This document shows, one piece after another, positions 16,465 through 25,137 of a DNA stretch of 64,000 nt. The notes under the pieces are model-generated. The model saw nothing but the letters and a program-made list of their open reading frames with translations, searched no databases and was not told where the DNA came from. This DNA is from Promicromonospora soli. GTDB taxonomy: Bacteria > Actinomycetota > Actinomycetes > Actinomycetales > Cellulomonadaceae. Each line of letters begins with the position of its first letter. The stretch's first letter is position 1. Both the position numbers and the translations under genes were made by a program. The stretch covers positions 248,001 through 312,000 of the forward strand of contig NZ_BNAS01000006.1 in the NCBI RefSeq assembly GCF_014653785.1, in the 5' to 3' direction.

Positions 16465-17700
16465 CTACCCTGGTATCTGGCCAGGCTGGACGTCCCTGAC
16501 GAACACCAGGGCGTCGTTGTCCGCAAGGTGCTCAGGATCTAGCGGGGAGTAGCCGAACCAGGACGACTCGCGGGCCGACGGCGTGTCGGCCCGTCCTGCG
16601 CCCAGCGCAGCGGCCAGGCCAGGCGCGTCAACAACGCAGCGGTCCTTGCCGAGCTCGTACAGGAGCCCCTCGACCGTGTCAGACGGCGGGACGTCCACGC
16701 CCTGGTGCCGGATCGTGCCGAGCGCCGTGGCCAGGAAGGCGTACTCCCGACCCAGGCGGGCACTGACGAGCGCACCGGCCCCCCACCACTCCAGCCGCGG
16801 GTGGTCCCACATGCTCATGGTGCTCTTGTGCCGCTGCAGGTGGCCGTTCTGGGCGTTCACCAGCACCGGGCCGCGCTCCGCGAGGGCGAGCAGGTTGTCC
16901 GCCATCATCGAGTCGCGAACGCCCAGCAGCCAGGTCATGCGGCCCGGCGAGGGCTCGGCCATCCAGAAGTGGTAGCGCAGCAGGCCGGTGGCGGTGCGCC
17001 CGTACAGGCGGGCCCGGTCCCAGTCGTCCGGCGAGGACGTCGCGACGAGGTGCGGCGCGTGCGCCTCGAGCAGGGCCACGAGGTCGTCGGCGAGCAGCCG
17101 CAGCTCCCGGGCCTCCGCGGACTGCCCCACGGACCGGGACGGGTCCATCATCGCGTCCGGGTCGGTCCAGCGGTCGTCCGCGCCGACCAGGCGGTCGAGC
17201 ACCTCCGCGGTGCAGGGCAGCAGGTGTGCGTCTACCCGTGCGGACAGGTACTCATGGAGCGCGTTGAGCACGGGTCGAGGGCTGGCGGCGCCCGTGATCT
17301 CCAGCGGGCCGTCGAACCCGGCGAAGCGGAGCCGGTCGGGAGCGGGCCGGCCCTCGTTGTAGGCACGCACCCAGCGCACCAGCTCGCGGTTGCCCGGGAA
17401 GGCGCCCCACTCGTGGCTGAAGCCGCGTTCCATGACCTCGTCCAGGTCGAGACCGGAGTCGCCCTCACCCGTGACGTAGTCGTCCACGAGCATGCCCCTC
17501 AGGCAGTCGGTCTCCAGAGCGATGGTGCGGTAGCCCTCCCGCTCGACGAGCTCCTGGAAGAGCTCGTTGCGCAGACCGAGCAGAGTCTCCGCGCCATGGG
17601 TGGGCTCACCCAGCGCGAGCAGCCGGGGCCGGGCGGGAAGCAGGCCCACGATCGCGGAGGAGTCCATGGGATGAGCTGTGTCCTTGATGTCTCTCGCCAT
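16465..17700 (-). CDS. Erythromycin esterase-family protein
   Basis: A 411-residue protein of the EreA/EreB-like superfamily. Signature positions are ALGEPTHG (catalytic-site histidine region), IALETD, and VNAQNGHLQRHKST near the C-terminus. True Ere enzymes hydrolyse the macrolide lactone; many actinobacterial relatives have no tested function. The gene is divergent from a double-MerR regulator, with a palindrome over its -10 box. Drug-responsive control is therefore likely. ATG 17700 is 7 nt after TACCGT, so it is probably leaderless. It has no signal peptide. Confidence 0.82.
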   Translation of the reverse strand: MARDIKDTAHPMDSSAIVGLLPARPRLLALGEPTHGAETLLGLRNELFQELVEREGYRTIALETDCLRGMLVDDYVTGEGDSGLDLDEVMERGFSHEWGAFPGNRELVRWVRAYNEGRPAPDRLRFAGFDGPLEITGAASPRPVLNALHEYLSARVDAHLLPCTAEVLDRLVGADDRWTDPDAMMDPSRSVGQSAEARELRLLADDLVALLEAHAPHLVATSSPDDWDRARLYGRTATGLLRYHFWMAEPSPGRMTWLLGVRDSMMADNLLALAERGPVLVNAQNGHLQRHKSTMSMWDHPRLEWWGAGALVSARLGREYAFLATALGTIRHQGVDVPPSDTVEGLLYELGKDRCVVDAPGLAAALGAGRADTPSARESSWFGYSPLDPEHLADNDALVFVRDVQPGQIPG

Positions 17701-17713
17701 TCCCTCAACGGTA
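17698..17713 (-). promoter_or_regulatory. Leaderless -10 box of the esterase gene
   Basis: TACCGT (minus strand, 17713-17708) ends 7 nt before ATG 17700. Confidence 0.6.
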
Positions 17714-17720
17714 TCGTTGA
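17705..17720. promoter_or_regulatory. Palindromic operator between esterase and MerR genes
   Basis: TCAACG-GTAT-CGTTGA is a perfect 6-bp inverted repeat covering the esterase -10 box. GTTGAA is repeated 11 nt further on. The divergent MerR-type protein is the obvious candidate ligand. Confidence 0.6.
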
Positions 17721-17769
17721 AGTCTCGGTTGAAACTCTGCTCGGACACCGGCCTGGCACAGGGGGGACA

Positions 17770-18579
17770 ATGACGCAGAACCCTCAAAGCGCGCCTCGGC
17801 TCCGACCGATCGACCTGGCGCGGGAGCACGGTCTGTCCACGCAGGCGGTCCGGAACTACGAGGACGCCGGCATCCTGCCGGCCGCCGTCCGCACGCCCGC
17901 CGGATACCGCGCCTACACCGGGCTGCACGCGCAGGCGCTGCGCGCCTTCCTCGCCCTGATACCCGGCCACGGCCACCCGGTGGCGACGGCGATCATGCGG
18001 GCCGTGAACGACGGTGCCGACGCCGACGCGTTCGGCCTCATCGACGAGAGCCACGCCCAGCTCCTCGACGATCGCCGAACCCTCCAGGCCGTCGAGCGCG
18101 CACTGCGCGACCTGGAGTCCGCCACCTCAGCCACCTCCGCGGCCGCCGCCGGGCCCGCCCGGGTAGCGGCGTCCGGGCCGTCGCCCGGTTCCATGCGCGG
18201 TTACGTGCCCCGCGGAACGTCGGCGCCCAGGACCGGCGACACGTTCATCGGACCCCTCGCCGCACAGCTCCGCCTCCGGCCCGCGACCCTGCGCACCTGG
18301 GAGCGCTCCGGCCTGGTGCGCCCGCGCCGCGACCCGCAGACCGGCTACCGGGTCTACGACGAGGCAGCGGTGCGCGACGTCAAGCTGACCCACCAGCTCA
18401 GACGCGGCGGCTACCTCCTGGAGCAGATAGCTCCGCTGATCGCGCAGGTGCGGTCGGCCGGCGGCCTGGAACCGCTGGAGGCCGCGCTGCGGGACTGGCA
18501 CGGCCGGTTGTCCGACCGCGGACGGGCGATGCTGGCCGGCGCCGCGGCGTTGCAGGCGTACCTCGACCAGCGGCCCTGA
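17770..18579 (+). CDS. Double-MerR (TioE-like) transcriptional regulator
   Basis: A 269-residue regulator with two MerR-type winged helices. The first covers about 12-55 (LSTQAVRNYEDAGILPAAVR); the second, after an Ala/Pro linker, covers about 165-225 (LRPATLRTWERSGLVRPRRD, then TGYRVYDEAAVRDVKL). Most MerR proteins have one such domain followed by a ligand domain. Two in one chain is typical of TioE-like drug-responsive regulators. ATG 17770 has a GGGGGG ribosome site 3 nt upstream. It is divergent from the esterase gene and probably controls it through the 17705-17720 palindrome. Confidence 0.82.
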   Translation: MTQNPQSAPRLRPIDLAREHGLSTQAVRNYEDAGILPAAVRTPAGYRAYTGLHAQALRAFLALIPGHGHPVATAIMRAVNDGADADAFGLIDESHAQLLDDRRTLQAVERALRDLESATSATSAAAAGPARVAASGPSPGSMRGYVPRGTSAPRTGDTFIGPLAAQLRLRPATLRTWERSGLVRPRRDPQTGYRVYDEAAVRDVKLTHQLRRGGYLLEQIAPLIAQVRSAGGLEPLEAALRDWHGRLSDRGRAMLAGAAALQAYLDQRP

Positions 18580-18602
18580 CCCGCCGGGCGTCGGCGCGTC
18601 GT

Positions 18603-18623
18603 CCGGCACCGCTAGGGTGCCGG
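18603..18623. terminator. Bidirectional hairpin between MerR and ECF42 genes
   Basis: CCGGCACC (18603-18610) pairs with GGTGCCGG (18616-18623) around GCTAG, between two convergent gene ends. Confidence 0.6.
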
Positions 18624-18667
18624 CCGCGGACCTGTTGGCGTCAAGAGCGGACGACGGCCGCCGTCGT

Positions 18668-19837
18668 TCAGGCCTGAGCTCGCAGCCGCGCCGCCTGCTT
18701 GATGAGGTGGGTGCGCTCCGCTGCGCTGGTGGCCCGGTCCGCGGCAGCCGTGTAGTGCTGGATCGCGCGGCCGACGTCGTCGGCGCGCTCGTACAGGTGG
18801 GCCGCTACAGCGTCCCACCGCGCCAGGCCGGGGTCGACGTCGCCCAGGGCGGCGAGGCCCGCACGCGGGCCGTCGACCTGCCCGACGGCGACAGCACGGT
18901 TGAGCGCGACGACGGGGCTGCTGGTGAGCCGGGCCAGCTCGTCGTACCACTCCAAGATCTGTGGCCAGTCGGTCTCGTCGGCCGTGGGGGCGTCGTCGTG
19001 CAGGGCGGCGATCGCGGCCTGCGCCTGGTACTCCCCGAGGCGGTCCCGGGCCAGGGCGTCCTGCAGGACGGCGACTCCCTCGGCGATCATCGCCGTGTCC
19101 CACCGGGAACGGTCCTGCTGGTCCAGCGGCACCAGCTCGCCCGAGGCGGTGTACCGGGCGTCCCGGCGAGCGTGGTGCAGCAGCATCAGGGCGAGCAGCC
19201 CGGCGATCTCGGGGTCCATGCGCACCGGTTCGGCGGCCTCTGCGGCGACGAGCTGGCGGGTCAGCCGGATCGCCTCGTCGGCGAGCGATATCTCCCCGGT
19301 GAAGCCCTCGTTGAAGATCAGGTACAGCACGCGCAGCACCGCGCGGACGTCGCCTGGCGTGTCGAACCGCTCGCCGGCGATGGTGCGCTTGGCGCGGGAG
19401 ATCCGTTGCGCCATCGTCGCCTCGGGGACCAGGAAGGCACGCGCGATCTGTGCGGTGGTGAGCCCGCCGACGGCGCGCAGCGTCAGGGCCACCGCCGACG
19501 CCGGGCTCAGCGCCGGGTGACAGCAGCGGCTCAGCAGGAGCAGCGTGTCGTCCGACTGCTCGGTGGGCCCCGGCGGCGGCTCGTCGTGGACCCGTTGCTC
19601 CCGCCGGCGTCGGGCGGCCTCGGAACGCTGCGCGTCGATCAGCTTGCGGCCGGCGACGCGCAGGAGCCAAGCCTTCGGGTCGTCCGGGAGACTGTCGGAC
19701 CAGTGCTGCACGGCCTCGATGAGGGCTTCCTGGACTGCGTCCTCGGCGCCTGCGAAATCTGCTCCGCGACGGACGAGGATGCCGAGGACCTGCGGCGCGA
19801 GCGTCCGCAGCAGGTCGTTCACCTGGCCTGTGTGCAT
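18668..19837 (-). CDS. ECF42-type RNA polymerase sigma factor with C-terminal TPR-like extension
   Basis: A 389-residue extracytoplasmic-function sigma factor. Sigma region 2 is at about 10-75 (FAGAEDAVQEALIEAVQHW), region 4 at about 115-165 (LTTAQIARAFLVPEATMAQR). A roughly 200-residue helical C-terminal domain of TPR type follows. That extension defines the ECF42 group, which has no anti-sigma factor and depends on its extension. A YCII-type gene lies 14 nt upstream, the standard ECF42 neighbour. A TGTCGA-N17-CGTC element precedes the operon, matching the ECF42 promoter, so autoregulation is likely. Confidence 0.92.
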   Translation of the reverse strand: MHTGQVNDLLRTLAPQVLGILVRRGADFAGAEDAVQEALIEAVQHWSDSLPDDPKAWLLRVAGRKLIDAQRSEAARRRREQRVHDEPPPGPTEQSDDTLLLLSRCCHPALSPASAVALTLRAVGGLTTAQIARAFLVPEATMAQRISRAKRTIAGERFDTPGDVRAVLRVLYLIFNEGFTGEISLADEAIRLTRQLVAAEAAEPVRMDPEIAGLLALMLLHHARRDARYTASGELVPLDQQDRSRWDTAMIAEGVAVLQDALARDRLGEYQAQAAIAALHDDAPTADETDWPQILEWYDELARLTSSPVVALNRAVAVGQVDGPRAGLAALGDVDPGLARWDAVAAHLYERADDVGRAIQHYTAAADRATSAAERTHLIKQAARLRAQA

Positions 19838-19851
19838 GCTGCAGTCCTGAC

Positions 19852-20268
19852 CTACTCGGCCGTGGCCTGCAGCTCGGCGAAGAATGGCCGCACCTCGAGC
19901 CACTCGTAGATCGGGCGCCCACCCTGACCGGGCGCCGCGGAGAGCTCGGCGGCTGCCTCGTAGGCCCGCTCCTGGGACTCGACGTCGATGATCATGAATC
20001 CCGCGATGAGGTCCTTGGTCTCTGCGAACGGCCCGTCCGTCACCGGCGGCCGGCCCTCACCGTCGTATCGGACGAACGTGCCCTCCGGCGAGAGCGCGCC
20101 CTCGCTGACGAACTCGCCGCTCTCCACCAGCTTCTCGGCGAACCGGTTCATGTACTCGATGTGCGCCGTGATCTCCTCGGGCGTCCACTGGTCCATCATC
20201 GCCTCGGTGCCGGGAACGGGCTTCGGGCCGCTGTGCCGGTAGTGCTTGAGCAGCAGGTACTTCGCCAT
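19852..20268 (-). CDS. YCII-related (DGPF) protein, ECF42 partner
   Basis: A 138-residue protein with the ferredoxin-like YCII fold. The defining VTDGPFAETKDLIAGFMIID is at about 75-95, and KYLLLKHYRHSG opens the chain. YCII/DGPF proteins are the usual targets of ECF42 sigma factors; their activity is unknown. ATG 20268 has GGGAGAAG at 3 nt. It is the first gene of the two-gene ECF42 operon. Confidence 0.9.
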   Translation of the reverse strand: MAKYLLLKHYRHSGPKPVPGTEAMMDQWTPEEITAHIEYMNRFAEKLVESGEFVSEGALSPEGTFVRYDGEGRPPVTDGPFAETKDLIAGFMIIDVESQERAYEAAAELSAAPGQGGRPIYEWLEVRPFFAELQATAE

Positions 20269-20341
20269 GATCTTCTCCCTGGGTCGAGGGCCCCGCACGA
20301 GGCCCTGCGTCATGGACGCTGTTCGCGCCCTTCGACCCTAG

Positions 20342-20368
20342 GACGGAGCCGTCCCGACCGTCTCGACA
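20342..20368 (-). promoter_or_regulatory. ECF42-type promoter of the YCII-sigma operon
   Basis: On the minus strand TGTCGA (20368-20363), 17 nt, then CGTC (20345-20342). ECF42 promoters are described as TGTCGA at -35 and CGA/TC at -10. Confidence 0.75.
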
Positions 20369-20428
20369 TCAGGATCGCCGATTCGCAGAAAGAACTTCGC
20401 GGAGATACTGCGCGGCGCCGGAGCCTCG

Positions 20429-21952
20429 TCAGCCTGCGGCCCGGGCCCGCGCGCCGGCCCCGATCGCGGTGACGTTCGCAGTGCCCACCACCGCGCCGGC
20501 CGGCGCAGGCCCCGGCACGACGGCGGCCGCCTGGAACGCCGCGCTCATCGTCTCGCCGAGCGCATCGAGGTCGTCCTCGAACAGGCCCGCGTAGGTGGAC
20601 AGGGTGAGCACCGGGGACTCGTGCCCGAGCATGCGCTGCACCGCCTTGACCGTGGCGCCGCCGGAGATGGCGAGCGACGCGGCGGTGTGGCGCAGGTCGT
20701 GCAGCGTGAGCGTGTCGAAGTCCTCGGCGCCCGGACCGAGCGTGGTGCCCGAGAGTGTCGTCAGCAGCCGGGTGCGGCTCATCTTCTCGCCACGGGTCAT
20801 CGCCCTCGGCACGACCGCGGACGTCCCCGTGGCCCGCACGGTCCGCCCGTCCCGGCGCGCACGGTCGACGTCGGCCACCAGGGGCCAGGTCGCCGGATCG
20901 CAGATGCCCGTGGGCTCGAGCCCGCCGTCGAGCTGGAGCCGGCGGACCGCGGCGACCACCTCGTCGTCGTACAGGCCTGGACCCGGCAGGCCCAGGGCGC
21001 CGCGGAGCGTGCGGACCGCACGGCCGGCCGCCAGGACGGCGGGCCGGAACGCCGACCGGTCGAAGCTCTCGCGGCGCAGCGGTCCGCCCCGCGTACCGGT
21101 GAACAGCAGGTCGGCGGGCGCCCGGCCGGCGGCCTGCGCCGCGACGGACTCGGTGAGGGTGGCGGGCAGCGGGACCTCACGACGGGCGTGGGTCTTGGTG
21201 TCGCCGAGCAGCACGGTTCCGTCGTCGAGGCGCGTGTAGGCCTTGGTGACGTGCACGCGGCGGCGCAGGGGGTCGACGTCGGCCACCGTGAGGGCGCTGA
21301 CCTCGCCCCAGCGCAGGCCCGTCAGGGCGGTGAGCAGGATGAGCGTGCGCGCCTGGCCGTGCGCCCCGGTGCCGCGCAGGCTCGCGTCCGCGACGCGGCG
21401 CAGCTGCTCGTGGGAGAGGTAGCGGTGGGGTTTGGTCTTGGGCGCACGCGGCAGGGCGGGCACCTTGCCCGACGGCGTCCGCGCCGGGTTGCTGCGCAGG
21501 CGCCGGGCGTCGACGGCGGCGTCGAGCAGGGCGACCAGGAGGCGTGCCGCGTCGCGGCGCCGGGCCGGCGAGGCGGTCTCGCCGGTGACCGGGGAGGTCA
21601 TGGTGGCGGCCCAGCGGGCGACGTCCTCGTGCGTGACCTGCCGCAGCGGCCGGTCGCCGAACGTGGGGGCGACCAGGGAACGAAAGCGCTCGCACTCGCC
21701 CTCGATGGTGCGGGGCGCTCGGTCGACGCGCGCCTCCTGCCAGGTCGCGAACCATTCGGCGACCGTGACCCGGCCGGCGGCGGGATCGACCCACTCGGCG
21801 TGCTTGCCCGCCTCCTCCTGACGCCGGGCCTCGGCGAGCGCCTCGCGCTTGGCGGTGAAGCGGCGGGTGCTGCGCAGGCGCCCGTCGACCCGGAACCGGC
21901 CGACGTAGCCGGTGCGGCCCGCGGAGTCGGTGCGCTGCTCGGTGTACGCCAC
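20429..21952 (-). CDS. Tyrosine recombinase/integrase with a peptidoglycan-binding-like insertion
   Basis: A 507-residue site-specific recombinase. N-terminal SAM-like DNA-binding segment about 60-150; catalytic domain 175-465. Active residues are R214 (LTGLRWGE), a lysine near 253, H418/R421 (HDLRHTAAS), H444 (MLGHESP) and Y454. Between the two catalytic halves, residues about 316-358 match a PG_binding_1 repeat (GPGLYDDEVVAAVRRLQ, then GGLEPTGICDPATWPL). This is not usual for integrases. No xis gene, phage genes, tRNA or clear att repeats are nearby. GTG 21952 is leaderless. Confidence 0.88.
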   Translation of the reverse strand: MAYTEQRTDSAGRTGYVGRFRVDGRLRSTRRFTAKREALAEARRQEEAGKHAEWVDPAAGRVTVAEWFATWQEARVDRAPRTIEGECERFRSLVAPTFGDRPLRQVTHEDVARWAATMTSPVTGETASPARRRDAARLLVALLDAAVDARRLRSNPARTPSGKVPALPRAPKTKPHRYLSHEQLRRVADASLRGTGAHGQARTLILLTALTGLRWGEVSALTVADVDPLRRRVHVTKAYTRLDDGTVLLGDTKTHARREVPLPATLTESVAAQAAGRAPADLLFTGTRGGPLRRESFDRSAFRPAVLAAGRAVRTLRGALGLPGPGLYDDEVVAAVRRLQLDGGLEPTGICDPATWPLVADVDRARRDGRTVRATGTSAVVPRAMTRGEKMSRTRLLTTLSGTTLGPGAEDFDTLTLHDLRHTAASLAISGGATVKAVQRMLGHESPVLTLSTYAGLFEDDLDALGETMSAAFQAAAVVPGPAPAGAVVGTANVTAIGAGARARAAG

Positions 21953-21964
21953 GAGCCGAGGGTA
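21950..21964 (-). promoter_or_regulatory. Leaderless -10 box of the integrase gene
   Basis: TACCCT (minus strand, 21964-21959) is 6 nt before GTG 21952. Confidence 0.55.
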
Positions 21965-22030
21965 TCCGCCGTGACGGCGCAGGTCAGGGAGCGACGCGGT
22001 ATCGCCCGCCCGGATTCGGACGGGGCAGCC

Positions 22031-22711
22031 TCAGAACGCGCGAGCCTGCCCGGTCAGGGTGTTCCACCCCAGGCGTCCGCCGAAGGCCAGCAGCACCACT
22101 CCCGTCACACGGTCGGTGACCCGAGCGATCGCTCGCCCGGACAGCCAGCGCTTCGCCAGGCCGGCCGCGTTGATCAGGAGGGCCAGCCAGGCGAACCCGA
22201 GGACGTCGTGCTCGATCGCCAGCAGCAGGCCCATGAACAGGTGGGGCACACCGTCGGGCAGGAACTGGGGGATGGTGGCGAGGTAGAAGACGCCGACCTT
22301 TGGGTTCAGCAGGTTCGTCGTGGCGCCGATGGTGAACGAGCGCCAGAGGGAGCGGGTGCCGCCGGCCACGGGGACGTCGCTGGACAGAGCGCCGTCGGGC
22401 AGCGCGTCGTAGCGCGCGGGGCGGAAGCTGGACCACAGCATCTGGCCGCCGAGCCACAGGAGGTAGGCGGCGCCGGCGAGCGTGAGCGCGCGGTAGGCGG
22501 TCTCGGAGGCGGCGAGGACCGCCGTCGCGCCGACCGCGGCGGCCGCCCCCCACGCCAGGACGCCCGCGTTGATCCCGAGCGCCGTCGCATAGGCGTGCTT
22601 GCGGCCGCTGACGACGGCGGTGCGCAGCACGAGCGCACTGTCCAGGCCCGGCATGATCGTCAGCGGGATCGCGACGAGCGCGAACAGGAACATGGCCTCG
22701 GGTACGGTCAC
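22031..22711 (-). CDS. LysE/RhtB-family exporter
   Basis: A 226-residue membrane protein with about six helices. The N-terminal IPLTIMPGLDSALVLRTAVV and the later NLLNPKVGVFYLATIPQFLP are typical of the LysE/RhtB translocator family, which exports amino acids or derivatives by proton antiport. The substrate is unknown. GTG 22711 follows TACCGT at 5 nt. It runs divergently from galE, 54 nt apart. Confidence 0.88.
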   Translation of the reverse strand: MTVPEAMFLFALVAIPLTIMPGLDSALVLRTAVVSGRKHAYATALGINAGVLAWGAAAAVGATAVLAASETAYRALTLAGAAYLLWLGGQMLWSSFRPARYDALPDGALSSDVPVAGGTRSLWRSFTIGATTNLLNPKVGVFYLATIPQFLPDGVPHLFMGLLLAIEHDVLGFAWLALLINAAGLAKRWLSGRAIARVTDRVTGVVLLAFGGRLGWNTLTGQARAF

Positions 22712-22722
22712 GCGCGCGACGG
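22709..22722 (-). promoter_or_regulatory. Leaderless -10 box of the LysE-type gene
   Basis: TACCGT (minus strand, 22722-22717) is 5 nt before GTG 22711. Confidence 0.45.
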
Positions 22723-22753
22723 TACCAGCGCCCGCTCGCCCCGCACCACCCGG

Positions 22754-22768
22754 TAGTTTGGGACCATG
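22754..22768 (+). promoter_or_regulatory. Leaderless -10 box of galE
   Basis: TAGTTT (22754-22759) is 6 nt before ATG 22766. Confidence 0.6.
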
Positions 22769-23788
22769 CGCGTTCTCGTCTCCGGTGGGGCCGGCTACAT
22801 CGGCTCACACACCGTCCTTGCCCTGGTAGCCGCCGGTCACGACGTCATCGTGGTCGACGACTTCTCCAACTCGAAGCCCTCGGTGAAGGGCCGCCTGGAG
22901 GCACTCGCTGGTCGCGAGATCCCGTTCCACGCGTTCAACCTGACCGACGCCGACAAGACCGAGTCGCTGTTCGCGCACGAGCGGATCGACGCGGTGATCC
23001 ACTTCGCCGGGTTCAAGGCGGTGGGGGAGTCGGTCGCCAAGCCGCTGGAGTACTACCGCAACAACCTCGACTCCACGTTCGCCCTGGCCACGTCGATGAC
23101 GAAGTACGGGGTGACGAAGCTGGTGTTCTCGTCGTCGGCCACCGTGTACGGGGAGAACGCTCCCGTGCCGTACGTGGAGGACTACGAGTACCTGTCCTCC
23201 TCGTCGCCCTACGGGCAGACCAAGGTCATGATCGAGCGGGTCCTGTCGGACATCGCGCAGATCTCCGAGGGCTGGAAGGTGGCGCTGCTGCGGTACTTCA
23301 ACCCGGTCGGGGCGCACGAGAGCGGCGACATCGGCGAGGACCCGCAGGGCATCCCGAACAACCTGATGCCGTTCATCGCGCAGGTCGCCGTGGGGCGCCG
23401 CGACAAGCTCACGGTGTTCGGGAACGACTACCCGACCGCCGACGGCACGGCCGAGCGGGACTACCTGCACGTCACCGACCTCGCGGCCGGGCACGTGGCG
23501 GCTCTCGAGCACCTGGACGACATGAAGGAGCCGGCACGCGCGTTCAACCTCGGCACCGGCACGGGGACGTCGGTGCTGGAGCTGCTGAAGGCGTTCGAGC
23601 GGGCGGTCGGCCGCGAGCTGCCCTACGAGTTCGGCCCGCGCCGGGCCGGTGACCTCGCCGCGTTCTGGGCCGACCCGACCCGCGCGAACACCGAGCTCGG
23701 CTGGCGCGCGACCAAGACCATCGACGACATGTGCGCCGACACGTGGCGCTGGCAGTCCAAGAACCCGAAGGGCTTCCCGGACGCCTGA
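22766..23788 (+). CDS. galE: UDP-glucose 4-epimerase
   Basis: Interconverts UDP-glucose and UDP-galactose with bound NAD+. The 340-residue protein has the extended SDR layout: SGGAGYIGSH (about 6-15) for NAD+, FAGFKAVGES, a catalytic Ser in FSSSATVYGE, and YGQTK (Tyr about 150, Lys about 154). RYFNPVGAHESGDIGEDP and the C-terminal substrate region complete a full-length GalE. It is not linked to galK or galT, so its main job is probably making UDP-galactose for cell-surface glycans. Confidence 0.96.
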   Translation: MRVLVSGGAGYIGSHTVLALVAAGHDVIVVDDFSNSKPSVKGRLEALAGREIPFHAFNLTDADKTESLFAHERIDAVIHFAGFKAVGESVAKPLEYYRNNLDSTFALATSMTKYGVTKLVFSSSATVYGENAPVPYVEDYEYLSSSSPYGQTKVMIERVLSDIAQISEGWKVALLRYFNPVGAHESGDIGEDPQGIPNNLMPFIAQVAVGRRDKLTVFGNDYPTADGTAERDYLHVTDLAAGHVAALEHLDDMKEPARAFNLGTGTGTSVLELLKAFERAVGRELPYEFGPRRAGDLAAFWADPTRANTELGWRATKTIDDMCADTWRWQSKNPKGFPDA

Positions 23789-23793
23789 CCCGG

Positions 23794-25137
23794 TCAGATC
23801 ACCGGGTTGCCGATGGGCGGCGTCTCCAGCCGGTCGAACTCGAGCTGGGGCACGCCCTCGTCGGGGTCCGGCCCCGGAGCGCGACGGGTGGCGTGCCGGC
23901 CGGCGGGCCTGGTGCCCGGCAGCTGGATCGGCCGCAGCCTCGGTCCGGCAGCGGGCCTGGAGTCCTGCCGGGGCGTCGGCTCCTCGCGCACGGTCGGGCG
24001 CACCGTCCGGTCCACCGGCTCGCCGTGCGCCTCCTCGAAGGCCCGCACGATCGACCAGGGCAGCCGGATGTAGCCCTCGACGTCGAACCCGTTGGCGATC
24101 GCCCAGGCACGCATCTGCGCGGGTGTCGCCACGCTGCGGCCGTCGGTCGGCTTCTTGGTCCCCGTCTCTTCCACGAGCTTGGGGAACTCCACCGGCGTCG
24201 CCTCGACGATCGGCTCGATCACGGCGTCGCGCGGGCACCCGAGGGTGTCCGCGACGCGCCACAGCTCCTGGCGGGCCTCCAGGTGGTAGCGGTCGGCCGT
24301 GATCGCCTGGTGCACGAGCGCGTCGAAGACCGCCCTGCGGGCGGTCGCCGCAGCTTCGGAGGTCAGCCGGTAGAGCGGCTCGGCCTCGGTCAGCCCGGCG
24401 GCCGTCTCCGGCGTCAGACGGCCGTCCTGCAGCGTCTCGCCGAGGAGCGACAGGTAGCCGTGGGTGCGCAGGTCGGCGACGGCGGCTATCGCGTCGGCGA
24501 GCGGCTGCCCGCTGAGCGTCGTCAGGATTCCCTGACCGCGACGGCCGGGCCAGGCGCGCGGGGCGTCAGGTGCCCGGCCAGGTCCGGCGGGCCAGGGGTA
24601 GACCCACGCGCGGAGCGTGACCTGGAGCAGCTCGGGCAGGTCCGGCACCCCGGCCACGCCCTGCAGGAACCGGGCCAGCAGCCCGGCCACGGCGCGTGCC
24701 TCGCTCACCGGGCTGGAGTGCGGCGGGTTGCCCTCGAACGGCACCCCGGCGGCGGTGCAGCAGTCCGACAGCCGGCGGTGCACCAGGCCGGGCAGGTAGT
24801 GGTAGCTCGCGTCGATGATCGTCAGCTGGGCGAGCGCGGGCAGCTCCCAGCCCAGATGGGACAGCTCGGCCCGCAGCACCTCGATACCGACCCGGCCGTT
24901 GTGCGTCACGATCGCCATCTGCGACAAGCGCTCACGCAGGGTGGAGGCGACGTCGGCCAGCGCGATCCACGCGCCGTCGGGGTGCAGGACCGCCGACCAC
25001 TCGTCGACGACGGCGCCCCGCTCGTCGACGCGCACGACGGCTATCTCTCGCAGGCGCGCCCCGGCCAGATTGATGCCGGTTATCCGGGTCGATACCGCTG
25101 CGTACGCGGGCTTGCCCACGCGTTCGTCCCTCGCCAT
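23794..25137 (-). CDS. Degenerate DnaQ-like exonuclease domain fused to an Lsr2-type DNA-binding domain
   Basis: A 447-residue protein. Residues about 10-165 follow the DEDDh exonuclease pattern, but the first acidic motif (normally FDxETTG) reads VSTRITGINLAG, THNGRVGIEVL lacks the usual aspartate, and the last motif is HSSPVSEAR. Catalysis is therefore doubtful. Residues about 335-372 (TPAQMRAWAIANGFDVEGYI, then LPWSIVRAFEEAHG) resemble the C-terminal AT-hook-like domain of Lsr2. The Pro/Arg-rich tail is disordered. I infer a nucleoid or foreign-DNA-binding factor. ATG 25137 has GAAAGGA upstream, and AT-rich DNA precedes it. Confidence 0.7.
   Translation of the reverse strand: MARDERVGKPAYAAVSTRITGINLAGARLREIAVVRVDERGAVVDEWSAVLHPDGAWIALADVASTLRERLSQMAIVTHNGRVGIEVLRAELSHLGWELPALAQLTIIDASYHYLPGLVHRRLSDCCTAAGVPFEGNPPHSSPVSEARAVAGLLARFLQGVAGVPDLPELLQVTLRAWVYPWPAGPGRAPDAPRAWPGRRGQGILTTLSGQPLADAIAAVADLRTHGYLSLLGETLQDGRLTPETAAGLTEAEPLYRLTSEAAATARRAVFDALVHQAITADRYHLEARQELWRVADTLGCPRDAVIEPIVEATPVEFPKLVEETGTKKPTDGRSVATPAQMRAWAIANGFDVEGYIRLPWSIVRAFEEAHGEPVDRTVRPTVREEPTPRQDSRPAAGPRLRPIQLPGTRPAGRHATRRAPGPDPDEGVPQLEFDRLETPPIGNPVI

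Noticed and set aside
20429-22030. Prophage or integrative element around the first integrase
   Set aside because: No xis, phage structural genes, tRNA or att repeats are visible, and housekeeping galE and LysE genes flank it.
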